Source: Cladosporium sp. IMV 00045 (Eukaryota; Ascomycota; Dothideomycetes; Cladosporiales; Cladosporiaceae). Taken from it: a stretch of DNA of 64,000 nucleotides. The notes under the pieces were generated by a model. It was not told the origin of the DNA. It worked only from the letters and a program-made list of their open reading frames with translations, and did no database searches. The stretch covers positions 58,871-122,870 of the forward strand of contig MSJI02000645.1 of the NCBI GenBank assembly GCA_001931905.2, written 5' to 3'. This document shows positions 56,101 through 64,000 of this stretch, piece after piece (the stretch's first letter is position 1; every line of letters begins with the position of its first letter). The translations under genes and the position numbers were made by a program.

Positions 56101-58118
56101 GGCGGCGAGAAATGGATGGCAAAGTCCATACCGGAAACCTTGGACTGAGCACCAGTCGAAGCAACAGACTCGGTGACCGAGCCCTTGTGTTGCACGCCAG
56201 GCGGCGACGAAGGCATTGAAGCTTCATCATCCGGGAACTCCTCTTTCAGCGAGCTCGGCTCGAACGTATCGTGATCGTCATGGCAAGCCGTCTCCTCACT
56301 CGGTTTGAGCGGCGAGGGAGTCTCAACGACAACGACCTTGCTGCTCTGCTCGACCTCAGTGGTGGAGGGGGCCAGCTCAGCCTTGACCATATCCCTGGTG
56401 AGCCTGCGCATAGACTTGACAGGCGACGCGGGCATCTCAGCAACGAGCACCGGCGAAGCAGGCAATTCGACAGGCGCATCGAATTCTTCGAGGACAGTAA
56501 CGCGCGTTGCATCCGGAACAGCGAGCTCGTAGACCTCGACAGCGCGCTCAGCTTCTCCTCGCTCGTGCTCGCGCTCGGCCTCTTTCTTCGCGGCTGCGTC
56601 AGCAGCCGCTCTGGACTCGAGCATTGCTTTGACGCGCTGGACGAAGCCCGAAGGAGGCACAGAGGGGTGATGGACCTCGATCTCGGAGTCCTCGGCCGCC
56701 TTTTCCAAGCCGTCGATGTAGTCGAAGTACTTGGCGGGAATGACAGGATCGCTGGTCGACTCCGGGAGATCGGTCAAAGTGGGATCGATAAAAGCAGGGT
56801 CGACAACAACATGAATCGTCGTCTGGTCCTTCGGAGTCGGCGGGCTCGATGTCGTCGGCGCAGTGCCAGAAGACGGCGGATCTGACGACGGAGCTCCAAC
56901 ATCCGTCATTGGCGTATCAGTGCGCTGAGGCAGCTGCCTGGTAAGACGTGCAGCGTTGTGGAAAATGTGATGAGCCATCGGACCGACATTGGGAGAAGGC
57001 GGCGGGCCCCTGCGATGCTGTGGCTGCGTTGGGTATGCAGCAGGATTGTACACCGGACGAGGTGGGCCATAGGCTTGCTGAGGTGGATGCGGTGGCGGCG
57101 GGCGGTAGCCAGGGTGTTGCATCGGAGCCTTCGGCGGAGCGGGTTTCAACGGACCAGGTCGGTAGTTGAAGTGAGGCTGGGGAGGCGGCATCTGCTCGTA
57201 CGGCATGACGGGCGAGACCGAAATGGCACGCGAGGGTGGAGGCACGTTGAGATAAGCAGGGTCGACAGGGTGTTCCTGGCCATACTCGCTGTGGTACGTT
57301 GGCATGGGAGGACGAGGCAGAGGCGGGACAGGAGGAGCCTGCGGACGACGGTGCATGTGCTGTTGAGGCAGCGGTGGCGGCGGCTGGGATTGCGCATAGG
57401 TATCACTCAGAGCCGGGGAGGGAGACCGATAACCCGGCCGCTTGAGGCGAGTAGGGTAGGCGTACGGCGGGCGAATCTCAGGCATGGGAGGGGGCTGTCC
57501 GTTGTAACGCCTTGGCTCATGGCCTTGACTCTTCAGACTAGTGGCCGACTTGTGGCGAGGCAACTGGCTTGACGGGACGGCATTTGTCAAAGAGTAAGAA
57601 CGGCTGTCACGGTGGCCGCCAGAAGAAGGGATCGGACCAAGCCCCATTGGACGACCAGGATGGCCGCCACTCATGACCGAAGGCTGCGTGTCAGAGATGA
57701 AAGTCGGCATGGTCTGCATGCTCGTCATGGAGCCACGACGGCCGTTGGAGCCAGTCTCCCAATCCCGCGTGGCAGAGCTGACTCTCGAGGTGACAGAAGC
57801 GGCGTAGTTGTTGTGCGAGTTGGATCCGCCCGGGTACGGATGAGAGCCGCCAGAAGTCCTGGAAGGCTGCTGTCTGCGCTGGCCGTTACGATAAGGCATG
57901 CTGGGTAGGCGAGTGCTGTTGAAAGAGAGGGCGCCAATATCGCCGGTGTCGGTGGAAGTCTTGAGCATGCTCAAGACGCCGGCGTTGGCCAGCGTGTCAG
58001 CGCCTGAACCCATGGGAGGCGGGGAGCGGAGGGAGCGAGAAGCACCCGTTGCGGCAGAGACGTTGCTGGCCCTGCTGTTGCGGCCACTGATGCTGGAGAC
58101 TGGGTCCGTGAAAGGCAT
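53115..58118 (-). CDS. Large intrinsically disordered protein, 1,667 aa
   Basis: One uninterrupted ORF of 5,004 bases, beginning MPFTDPVSSISGRNSRASNV. I do not recognise a catalytic family. About 1-210 is Ser/Gly/Arg-rich; about 210-390 is proline-rich with PPPLP-type SH3-ligand stretches. Near 490-530 is a short charged helix (RVKAMLESRAAADAAAKKEA). The middle is acidic, rich in Ser/Thr-Pro sites. About 1000-1050 holds QLPARIAAVKAMQERRQQEL, a second helix. The C-terminal 150 residues are basic with Ser/Gly tracts. The many SP/TP sites and PxxP motifs suggest a phosphorylated scaffold, perhaps at the cortex or cytoskeleton; that is inference. Long open frames on the other strand here are shadows. 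Confidence 0.8.
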   Translation of the reverse strand: MPFTDPVSSISGRNSRASNVSAATGASRSLRSPPPMGSGADTLANAGVLSMLKTSTDTGDIGALSFNSTRLPSMPYRNGQRRQQPSRTSGGSHPYPGGSNSHNNYAASVTSRVSSATRDWETGSNGRRGSMTSMQTMPTFISDTQPSVMSGGHPGRPMGLGPIPSSGGHRDSRSYSLTNAVPSSQLPRHKSATSLKSQGHEPRRYNGQPPPMPEIRPPYAYPTRLKRPGYRSPSPALSDTYAQSQPPPPLPQQHMHRRPQAPPVPPLPRPPMPTYHSEYGQEHPVDPAYLNVPPPSRAISVSPVMPYEQMPPPQPHFNYRPGPLKPAPPKAPMQHPGYRPPPPHPPQQAYGPPRPVYNPAAYPTQPQHRRGPPPSPNVGPMAHHIFHNAARLTRQLPQRTDTPMTDVGAPSSDPPSSGTAPTTSSPPTPKDQTTIHVVVDPAFIDPTLTDLPESTSDPVIPAKYFDYIDGLEKAAEDSEIEVHHPSVPPSGFVQRVKAMLESRAAADAAAKKEAEREHERGEAERAVEVYELAVPDATRVTVLEEFDAPVELPASPVLVAEMPASPVKSMRRLTRDMVKAELAPSTTEVEQSSKVVVVETPSPLKPSEETACHDDHDTFEPSSLKEEFPDDEASMPSSPPGVQHKGSVTESVASTGAQSKVSGMDFAIHFSPPSETEATATDLGETETESRDPFALDADTITAQHKEAKDGGSTPRPEDDPQEPVSPLLPGETVDRFSAVSPLHEETAGIDETIMASKNDSSPSENRAKRPQRSAINDENLAPPTPRNPRGYSKSVHLPQPNGTPTETNNSNRLSLPADLSQIGETTVNTTTDAMTDVAVRFSLPHDTVTLGKPQIVHIASSTPPKDDPAPLKSAIHAPERQRRHGSVTFEDEVAPLKVNKKTDQHRQSQSLGAIALRNRSQASRGPSPFEEQSDSDRGSRDSTTDLRYSGINFIRNKYPSTHLPGLKEESSEDMSINTHRQSTDIANGLQFQLPARIAAVKAMQERRQQELQDKAKLREGRHRPHPDAGRPLGETRDLPSLNFSRMDLIDKLNEALQVRTSKSMEVVRRRNFSAIYHPSPQRPQSTDPAIWDRYTSFFNKPEDFPAEVEEEETPSEGDEVVVDEEVPAEESKPDSRRQSKTVSEAESSKRPLSPEERMLNVATQVNRLSIPSVNGLSERLSELLPCLRDLNLDTVLAKDLQIAHTLDDIHQLGQTPASARPGTVLSTRTSAGFRTLAERAEEIVKNGTHDSVLPLRALALNKELPPLPGSLSLDKVSALTSLEGKASYLSGSISAPSDLTKQLERPASVLLRGGKTPLTEDEVQRLLPPEMNPIARGSKRSLVVSSLSSRPWNLDENYPWARSNLHIDLTAPDQVHHREGLAAEVARHRGTKSLDCTVTGDLLGNTTSGIDIGSITTDLDPTASVTTLQLTGVSTQHGRKHSKRSMLGSIKHKMRLSRSHHDDTTSRSLPTSPGLRSADEPTHNPGDRYPTTALTPPVGFNLDEVRSYFSDDSSESNKERTKTPKGRRWTGLKSKHKTHNHGQKCNDNLEGQRAHSLDAGLAASHPYDAGSLAHDRAGIDHSAFSSSAGAGAAGGNTLLDGIGMGKTEFRIKRFGEKLRVLFAKGGELLRSLSTRSSRGGGGVVGGRGVAARERDEWLSDSLYSGV

Positions 58119-58901
58119 TGTGCCGCCTTTCGAAGCGTGTTGAGTAGCGAGCGACGAGTTTGGTCAGGCGGCGAAAGCAGCCTTGTCCTGGAAGAAGCAA
58201 GTAAGAAGAGGATCGTAGAAGTACTGAACAGCTTTCCAACAGTGCCAATTAGCTTGACTGTAATGAAGAGTGTGATGGGCAGCGAAGAGAGTGAGGTGAA
58301 CTGAGAAGCGAGATGTTGGTTGTCAACAATGAGTGCTGACACGGTATAGCAGGCGCCATTGATGATGAGCAGTGAAGTGGAAGGCATAGTAGAGTCTGAT
58401 GAACAAAGCAGAAGACATGTTGGATGTTGGCAGGAAAAGCTGAAGTTGATCGAGACGCGGCTGCTGTCGAAACTCGTGTATATTCGATAGGAAGGTGCTG
58501 CCAATCTACATGTTCGGTAAGCAACGAGACACTCATAACATATAGTAATAATGACAATCAACACAAGGACCAGAAAACCAGAATCAGAAGGCCTGCAATT
58601 CTCCGCCACAAAGAAAGGGTATATTTGGATCGCGACGAAGTGCCAGGTTGTCTAGTAGTATTGGTAGCAGTAGTCGAAATCCACTGAAGGAAAAGAGAAA
58701 AAAACAAAGAAACCAAAATGGGAAAAGAAAAAATACTCAATCTAAGGGTTCTCTTCCGCCCTTTTTTCAACGCTTTTGCCATGCCGTTTTGTTCACAACT
58801 CCAGATTTACGACACGTGCGGCCCACATGCCCGCCATGCAAAAGACCCAAAAGCCCACAGGAACCAACAAAAATCGCAGCACATCAAGTGATTTGGTGCA
58901 G
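58119..58901. other. Intergenic
   Basis: Promoter and leader of the large disordered protein gene, and 3' flank of SEC14. Short ORFs only. Confidence 0.4.
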
Positions 58902-60179
58902 TTACTGGGCAACGCCCGCGGGCTGGCCGGCAGGCTGCTCTACGGGTGCAGCACCAGCTGCGGGAGCGGCGGCGGGCTGGCCTTCGCCAGCGTGGCTCTC
59001 GGTGGCGGGGATGGTGTTGTCGCCATTCTTCGCCCACGCAGGCTCCTTGGCCCACTGAGGATCTTGCCCTGTTGAACGTGTTAATTCCAAATTTGAAAAG
59101 ATAGTTGGACAGCAATGAAGATGAAACTTACAAGGACCCTGATCGCTGAGCTCGCAACCGCCCGGGCACTCACAGCTTCCACCAAACTGCTTGGGCAAGT
59201 TCTCTTTGGGGACCTGAGCGAGGAGTTCCTTCTGGTAGCCGGAGCCGAGGACGTGGATCTTGGCGACGGTGACGGGGTCGAGGAACTTCTTGACGACGGA
59301 GAAAGCGCCGCTGAAGCCCCAGGGGGCGTTGATGACGTACAGCTTGCCCAGGCGCTCAGGGTAGTAGTTCTGCGAGATGCCGGAGGCGGACTGCAGGTAG
59401 CTGTAGACGGAGCCGAGCATGCTGACGCCGACGCCCTTGAGGTCCATGATGGAGCACGACGTCTCGAGCAGGTGGCCGGACTTGCGGGAGCACGCGGGCA
59501 GGCGCGGGTCGGCCATCTTCTCGTACTCGACCACCAGGTTCTGCAGCATGCGCTGGTCCGTCGTGATCTTGTGCATGGCGTTCAAGTCGATCTTGCCCAG
59601 CTGCTCGATGTACAGCGGCCTGCCGTCCTTGTCCGTCTTGTGGTAGTATTGCGGGTAGTAGGCGAACACCTGGGGCTTCTCCTGGTAATCGAAGGTGGGG
59701 ACGAGGTTGTCGAGACCGCCGCCAAACTCGGCGCGCCACTTCTCGCAGTCAACGAACCTGTAGGACAAGGATATCCGTCAGCATGACATGTCCATCTATC
59801 ATCGACATATACGCCCCCTCTATAAAGACACCTCCACATTCTCTTTTTTAAACTCCTCCCCTCACCGCCTCCCCTTCATCTCCTCCTCACCACCACCAAC
59901 CCCCACCCTCCCCGTCCGAAGAAAAACAAAAAGTATCATAACTCACATCTGCTTACTAGCCTCAACATTAAACTTCCTAGCCCTCAAAAACCTGAGCAAG
60001 GTCAAAGTGTCGAGTCTGGCGCTGTAGCCGTCGGCCTCGAGAGACTGGCGCAGCTGGTGGACGGCGGCATCCTGCTCCTTGGTGGTGTGGCCCGGGTGGC
60101 CCGACTGCGCGACGGGGGCGACGGTGGGGAAGTCGTAGTGGTCGTACTTGGGGTCGAGGTCCATGGTTGGGGTTGCCAT
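58902..60179 (-). CDS. sec14: Sec14-type phosphatidylinositol/phosphatidylcholine transfer protein
   Basis: Three exons: complement 59947-60179, 59132-59757 and 58902-59068, 341 residues. It starts [20 protein letters not shown] and has a CRAL-TRIO N-domain ([20 protein letters not shown]), joined in phase at [11 protein letters not shown]. The CRAL-TRIO lipid-binding domain follows, with [49 protein letters not shown] and [20 protein letters not shown], then [19 protein letters not shown]. The last exon adds an Ala/Pro-rich tail. Sec14 exchanges phosphatidylinositol and phosphatidylcholine and supports Golgi secretion and phosphoinositide supply. It is a conserved single-copy type gene; intron positions and length fit the family. 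Confidence 0.96.
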
Positions 60180-61148
60180 GGTTGGTGTTTTTGGTGAGTT
60201 GGTTGGGTGGGTGAGGTTGTTGGCGGGGTGTGGTTGTTGGGTGTAGACTGTCGGATGTGTGTAGTGATGGAGAAGCCTGTATTAGAGAGGCTTGTGATTT
60301 TTTTCTCGGCTAGGGAAAAAAAGAAGGGAGAGGAGTGAGAAGAAGAGGACAGATGAAGTAAGTGTCAACAATCGCTTAGGCCAGCCAGCCGGGGCAGGGC
60401 AGGACGTGTGGATAGAAGCCAGCGTCGAAGTGGGGAGGCTGCTGCGTTTAGCACCGGCGCCAACACTTCAGGGAGAGTGATGATGAGATCTTTCTTTCTC
60501 TCCTGCTATTCGGCCCTAGCGAAAGTTCAACTGATGAACCCTCCCTCTGGCTTTCTCGTCTTGATTAAACAATCCATTAATGAAATCTAATCTCCCCTTC
60601 TCCTTAGCACAGCAAATCTGCCAGGCGCAGCAAGAGACCCAACATCATCATCTGCACGTGTAGAGATGTGGCTTTTCTTTCCTTCATGTTCCCTCGAACG
60701 ATGACGTATCAACTTGGCGGGAGACACGTTTCGAGGGCAATCGGCTGGGAATTAAAGAAAGTACATGTAGGAATACAGGTACATATGTACATCCAGTGTG
60801 GCACAGCAGCAGCGCCGTATCTGTCTCGTTCGGGATGCATGCACCGCTCGGTGTGAACTTGGTGAAGATACTGTACAGTTCGACCGATCTCACTCATCAT
60901 GTGATGACCTCCGATAAGTACATGTATGTGAGGATTCATACGCACTGTTGTCACGAGCGATTCCCACATAGGGTCACGGGCAGCATGAACATTACGGCAC
61001 ATCAAACACGATGTCAAATCACGAAATGCAAGTGGGAAAACAGAAAATAGCACACAAGACAATAAAATGAAAAGACCAAAAACGATCACAATTTGCATTC
61101 ACGCGCGAGAGAAAGCGAAGCACCTAGCTAAAGACCTCAACCACCCCA
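60180..61148. other. Intergenic, about 1 kb
   Basis: SEC14 promoter (pyrimidine/purine-rich tracts at 60295-60345) and acrB 3' flank. ACATGTA words recur at about 60763, 60786 and 60920. No gene seen. Confidence 0.4.
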
Positions 61149-64000
61149 TCACCTCCCAGCAGCAGCAGCAGCAGCCGTAGAACCCACCGCCGACTTCTTC
61201 CCAGGCGTAGTAACCGTCGCAGCAGCAGTACCAGGACGCGCAGCAGCCGGAATGAAAGGCTTAGCCGTAGCGTCCGGCTTGGGACTATTGGAAGCAGTGC
61301 TGCCGTTCGTTCCAGAACCGGAGCCTTCACTCTGGTTGCGCTCGTCGGCAACGGCAGGGGCGCCGGCGACGGCGTTGGCGTGCAGGAGCGGCCAGGTGTT
61401 CTGCTGGCGCGGCTCGAAGAGGTAGTCCTCGCCGTTGTCGGTGAAGCCGGAGTACTGGCTGAGCATGGAGGAGCTACGACCGCGGGGGGCGGGGACGCCG
61501 GGTTGTTGCTGTTGCTGATGCTGGTGTTGCTGGAAGCCGTTGGCGAATTGCATGGGATTGAAAGAAGCGTAGCCGTTGGTGTTGCTGTTCGGGCTGAGGA
61601 CGCCGTTTGCGTTGGGCAGCTGGTTCTCGGGCGTGGGCGGAGAGGAGATGCCCATGAAGCCATGCGGAGCACCAGTGGGCCAGCTTTGCAGAGCGGTGGC
61701 CTGCTGATATGCTTCAAGAGCTCGCTGTTGGAGATTGTCGGCTTCGGCCTGCATTGTGCCTGTGTGGTAGCGCAGCTGGTGCTCTTGGTTCTCCTGATCT
61801 AAACGCTTCTGTGCGCGCTCCGACTCATGCCTAAACTTCGCAGACTGGTCTGCTTGCTGCTTGGACACGGCTTGCTCGAGTTCGTCCCTGCGTTGCTGGT
61901 GGCGAGACGCGAGCTTTTCGCGCTTTACGCCAATAGCTGCAATCTCAGCCTTGAGTTCCTTCAGCGTGCGCTCAGCCTCGGACTTAGCAGTCTCCAGTTC
62001 CCGGGTGGCGTTGTTGCGCGCGTCCGTAGCGGCCTGCCAGGCACGGCGTTGACGATCAGAAGCCGCGAGTTCATCAGCGGGAATCTCACCGAGGCTCTCC
62101 ATCTCTCTCTTCAGATCGATAGTAGCTTCTTCGGCTTGGTTCTTGTGCTGGCTGATTTGTTGCAGCCTACGAGCTTGCTTGTCGTCCACTCCGCCGGATC
62201 CGTCCAGTTTACTCTTGAGCATGTTGATCTCACGCTTGACGTCTGCATGAGCAGTGCGCTGGTCCTTCCTGCTCTTCTTAAGCCTATTGCGAGAGTCGGT
62301 AAGTCTAGTCTCGGCTTGCGCAATTGACTGTCTCAGAGTAGTGACTGGAGAAGACGGTCGGAGAGCCTGGTGCTGGGGCGGAGCGGGAGCGCTGGCGGCT
62401 TGTTCAGCAGTGGGTGCGGGAAGGGTGATCAAGTTGGCAGAACACAGAACACGCTGACTAGCAATGCCAACGACCTCGCAGTGATAGCTGCTCAAAGGAG
62501 CAAGGCCAAAGATCTCCCCTTCCCACCACTTGCCGGTCGATGGTTCGGTCTTTGTCGCGCTGGGATTGATCGTCGTGGAACCCCAGGCTGCGCCGTTCAC
62601 ACGGATGAAGAAGGGCTTGGATTTGTCGATTCCGGGGCTGATCGTGGAGACATCGTTGGCTCCTTTCACGGTCTCGGTCGCGGATTGAGATGTCAGCTCA
62701 ACTCCAAATTGAATGTCTGTGTCGTGAACCTCGCGGGTCCAGAAACGGTCGGTAGAATTAGTCGCAGAATGCGTATATGTGTCGTTTGTGTCGTTATCCA
62801 TAGAAGCAGCCTCCTTTGCATCGTCGGCCGCGTCCCTTTGCTCCATCTCTTTAACGAAAGTGACTTTTGTGCTAGCGATGGCCGCCCAAAGCGGCTGCTG
62901 ACTGCGCACCTGATTGGCCTGTTTCCGCTTTTTCTTGCTAGACTCTCGCGCTTTGCTTTCGCGGTGGGCGGGTGACGGCCCAGGAGGGCGTCCATCACCG
63001 TTAGCATTCTGAGTAGCGTGCTTGAGGTCATCGGCGGAATAGCTTCGTGGTGCGGCATCAGCTCCAGCAGTCGCTTCGGGGTCGGATTTGGAGATCGAGG
63101 GCGCGTTGGAGCTTCTTTCGTTGGCGCTGGCGAGAGAGCGGCGAATGCAGGTGGTGACTCCTTGTGAAACAATATGTATCCCGAGCATCGTCCGCACGGC
63201 CGTGTAAAACCAGCCGTGCTGCGAAGGGGAGGAAAATAGAAATGAGGACGCAGCAGAAGGAACATTGACATCGAAGCCAAAGTCCATCTTGTGGAGAACA
63301 GAGCGAAGGTAATCAAGTGCGGTGAGATGTATGGCCTTGTACCGGAGCACATGGACCACACAAACCACAGTACTGCACGTCAGAATGCTGTACGTAGGGC
63401 CACCGTTGCTCGACGCGGCTCCGCTGAGTGAGACTGCGATGACGGTTTGAGAGAGATCCAAGAACATCATTTGCATTGGTTTCCAGACGGGCAACCAACA
63501 CAAGTAGAAAATGAGGTCCACGAGTAGTATGGTTGCCAAAGCCGGGTATCCAAGGCTTGAGGCATTGAACATGTCCTTGACATTGGGAAGAGTGGATAAG
63601 GAGATGCCGGCGGTGGGCGGAACGAAGGTGAGAGAGGCGAAGAGAGTTTGGATGACGAGAACCAGCGTGGGCGGGAGCGAGAGGAGAAGAATGAGAATAG
63701 AGATGGCGTCGCGCAGTGGGTAGTAGGTCAAGATGGTGGAAACGATAGCAAGCGTGCTGCCGGCGGGAGGAGAGGTGTGCTTGTTGGCAGTCGTGGGCGG
63801 AGAATCGGCATGCGATGCGTAGTCTTGCATGTTGTTGTCCGCCATGTCGCCGCACGGGCTTACCACCTCTTCGAACGAAGCGTCGGATACAGTCCTGTCT
63901 CGGTGTTGCGCGGCGTTTGCAGGCGCAGCATGGTTCTTGGCGAGCGAGTGGGAAGCAAGAGGGTCGGCGGCAAGGTCGTTGGGCGAGGGAGTAGGCTGGA
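61149..64000 (-). CDS. acrB: AcrB-like ubiquitination network signalling protein (5' partial)
   Basis: The frame is open from the stop at 61149 to the right edge, giving about 950 visible residues; the N-terminus is outside the window and the GTG at 63866 is not a start. At the edge the protein reads PNDLAADPLASHSLAKNHA, then TVSDASFEEVVSPCGDMADN. Three hydrophobic segments follow (ISILILLLSLPPTLVLVI, ATILLVDLIFYLCWLP, YSILTCSTVVCVVHVL). Next are a basic KKKRKQ patch, a fibronectin-like region (SKPFFIRVNGAAWGSTTINP), a long coiled coil (roughly 575-720) and Gln/Ala-rich low complexity at the C-terminus. This matches Aspergillus AcrB, linked genetically to acriflavine sensitivity and the CreB/CreC deubiquitination network. 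No intron visible. Confidence 0.85.
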   Translation of the reverse strand, partial: QPTPSPNDLAADPLASHSLAKNHAAPANAAQHRDRTVSDASFEEVVSPCGDMADNNMQDYASHADSPPTTANKHTSPPAGSTLAIVSTILTYYPLRDAISILILLLSLPPTLVLVIQTLFASLTFVPPTAGISLSTLPNVKDMFNASSLGYPALATILLVDLIFYLCWLPVWKPMQMMFLDLSQTVIAVSLSGAASSNGGPTYSILTCSTVVCVVHVLRYKAIHLTALDYLRSVLHKMDFGFDVNVPSAASSFLFSSPSQHGWFYTAVRTMLGIHIVSQGVTTCIRRSLASANERSSNAPSISKSDPEATAGADAAPRSYSADDLKHATQNANGDGRPPGPSPAHRESKARESSKKKRKQANQVRSQQPLWAAIASTKVTFVKEMEQRDAADDAKEAASMDNDTNDTYTHSATNSTDRFWTREVHDTDIQFGVELTSQSATETVKGANDVSTISPGIDKSKPFFIRVNGAAWGSTTINPSATKTEPSTGKWWEGEIFGLAPLSSYHCEVVGIASQRVLCSANLITLPAPTAEQAASAPAPPQHQALRPSSPVTTLRQSIAQAETRLTDSRNRLKKSRKDQRTAHADVKREINMLKSKLDGSGGVDDKQARRLQQISQHKNQAEEATIDLKREMESLGEIPADELAASDRQRRAWQAATDARNNATRELETAKSEAERTLKELKAEIAAIGVKREKLASRHQQRRDELEQAVSKQQADQSAKFRHESERAQKRLDQENQEHQLRYHTGTMQAEADNLQQRALEAYQQATALQSWPTGAPHGFMGISSPPTPENQLPNANGVLSPNSNTNGYASFNPMQFANGFQQHQHQQQQQPGVPAPRGRSSSMLSQYSGFTDNGEDYLFEPRQQNTWPLLHANAVAGAPAVADERNQSEGSGSGTNGSTASNSPKPDATAKPFIPAAARPGTAAATVTTPGKKSAVGSTAAAAAAGR

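Overview
The window is nuclear DNA of a filamentous ascomycete (Pezizomycotina), most likely a Dothideomycete of the Mycosphaerellales type. The reasons are short introns of about 50-95 bp with GTRNGY-like donors and CTRAY branch points, intron-interrupted genes on both strands, and families typical of these fungi (HET, Zn2Cys6 factors, DUF6536, DUF2235, CAS1, acrB). No rRNA, tRNA, CRISPR array, transposase or reverse transcriptase could be supported. Exon joins were worked out by hand from reading frame, splice signals and protein continuity, so they are models.

Left part (1-14.8 kb), mainly housekeeping: end of a Ytp1-like membrane protein (cut by the window edge), the cohesin-like ATPase Smc6, an unrecognised 260-residue protein, a small NIF3/CutA-like protein divergent from the GPI-lipid remodelling protein Cwh43, a DUF2235 alpha/beta hydrolase and a cysteine-rich secreted protein. 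A large DUF6536 membrane protein follows (16.5-19.2 kb).

Accessory part (20-36 kb): a small acidic protein, a cytochrome P450, a Zn2Cys6 regulator, a secreted FAD-linked oxidase, a four-helix membrane protein, a HET-domain protein, a DHA2-type MFS transporter, a second Zn2Cys6 regulator broken by two stops and a frameshift, and a short-chain dehydrogenase. It resembles tailoring, transport and regulatory genes of secondary metabolism without a backbone enzyme. Its intergenic gaps hold two arrays in which CGA recurs exactly every 9 bp (11 and 8 times) with variable spacers, plus an AAAAGC repeat block.

Right part (36.8-64 kb): an F-box protein, a CAS1-family acetyltransferase whose N-terminal SGNH-like triad looks degenerate, a CmcJ/AsaB-type oxygenase, an ABM-fold protein, and a divergent pair made of a LamB/YcsF (PxpA) protein and a 1,237-residue biotin enzyme (biotin carboxylase, KipA, KipI, BCCP). 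The bacterial counterparts of that pair cooperate in 5-oxoproline or urea/guanidine-type metabolism. Then come an NmrA-like protein, a 1,667-residue disordered protein, the phosphatidylinositol transfer protein Sec14, and acrB, which runs off the right edge.

Most notable signals: the 9-bp CGA arrays, the pxpA/biotin-carboxylase pair, the decayed regulator next to its likely transporter target, the CAS1 protein with lost catalytic residues, and abrupt C-rich to G-rich strand switches inside two unrelated genes.
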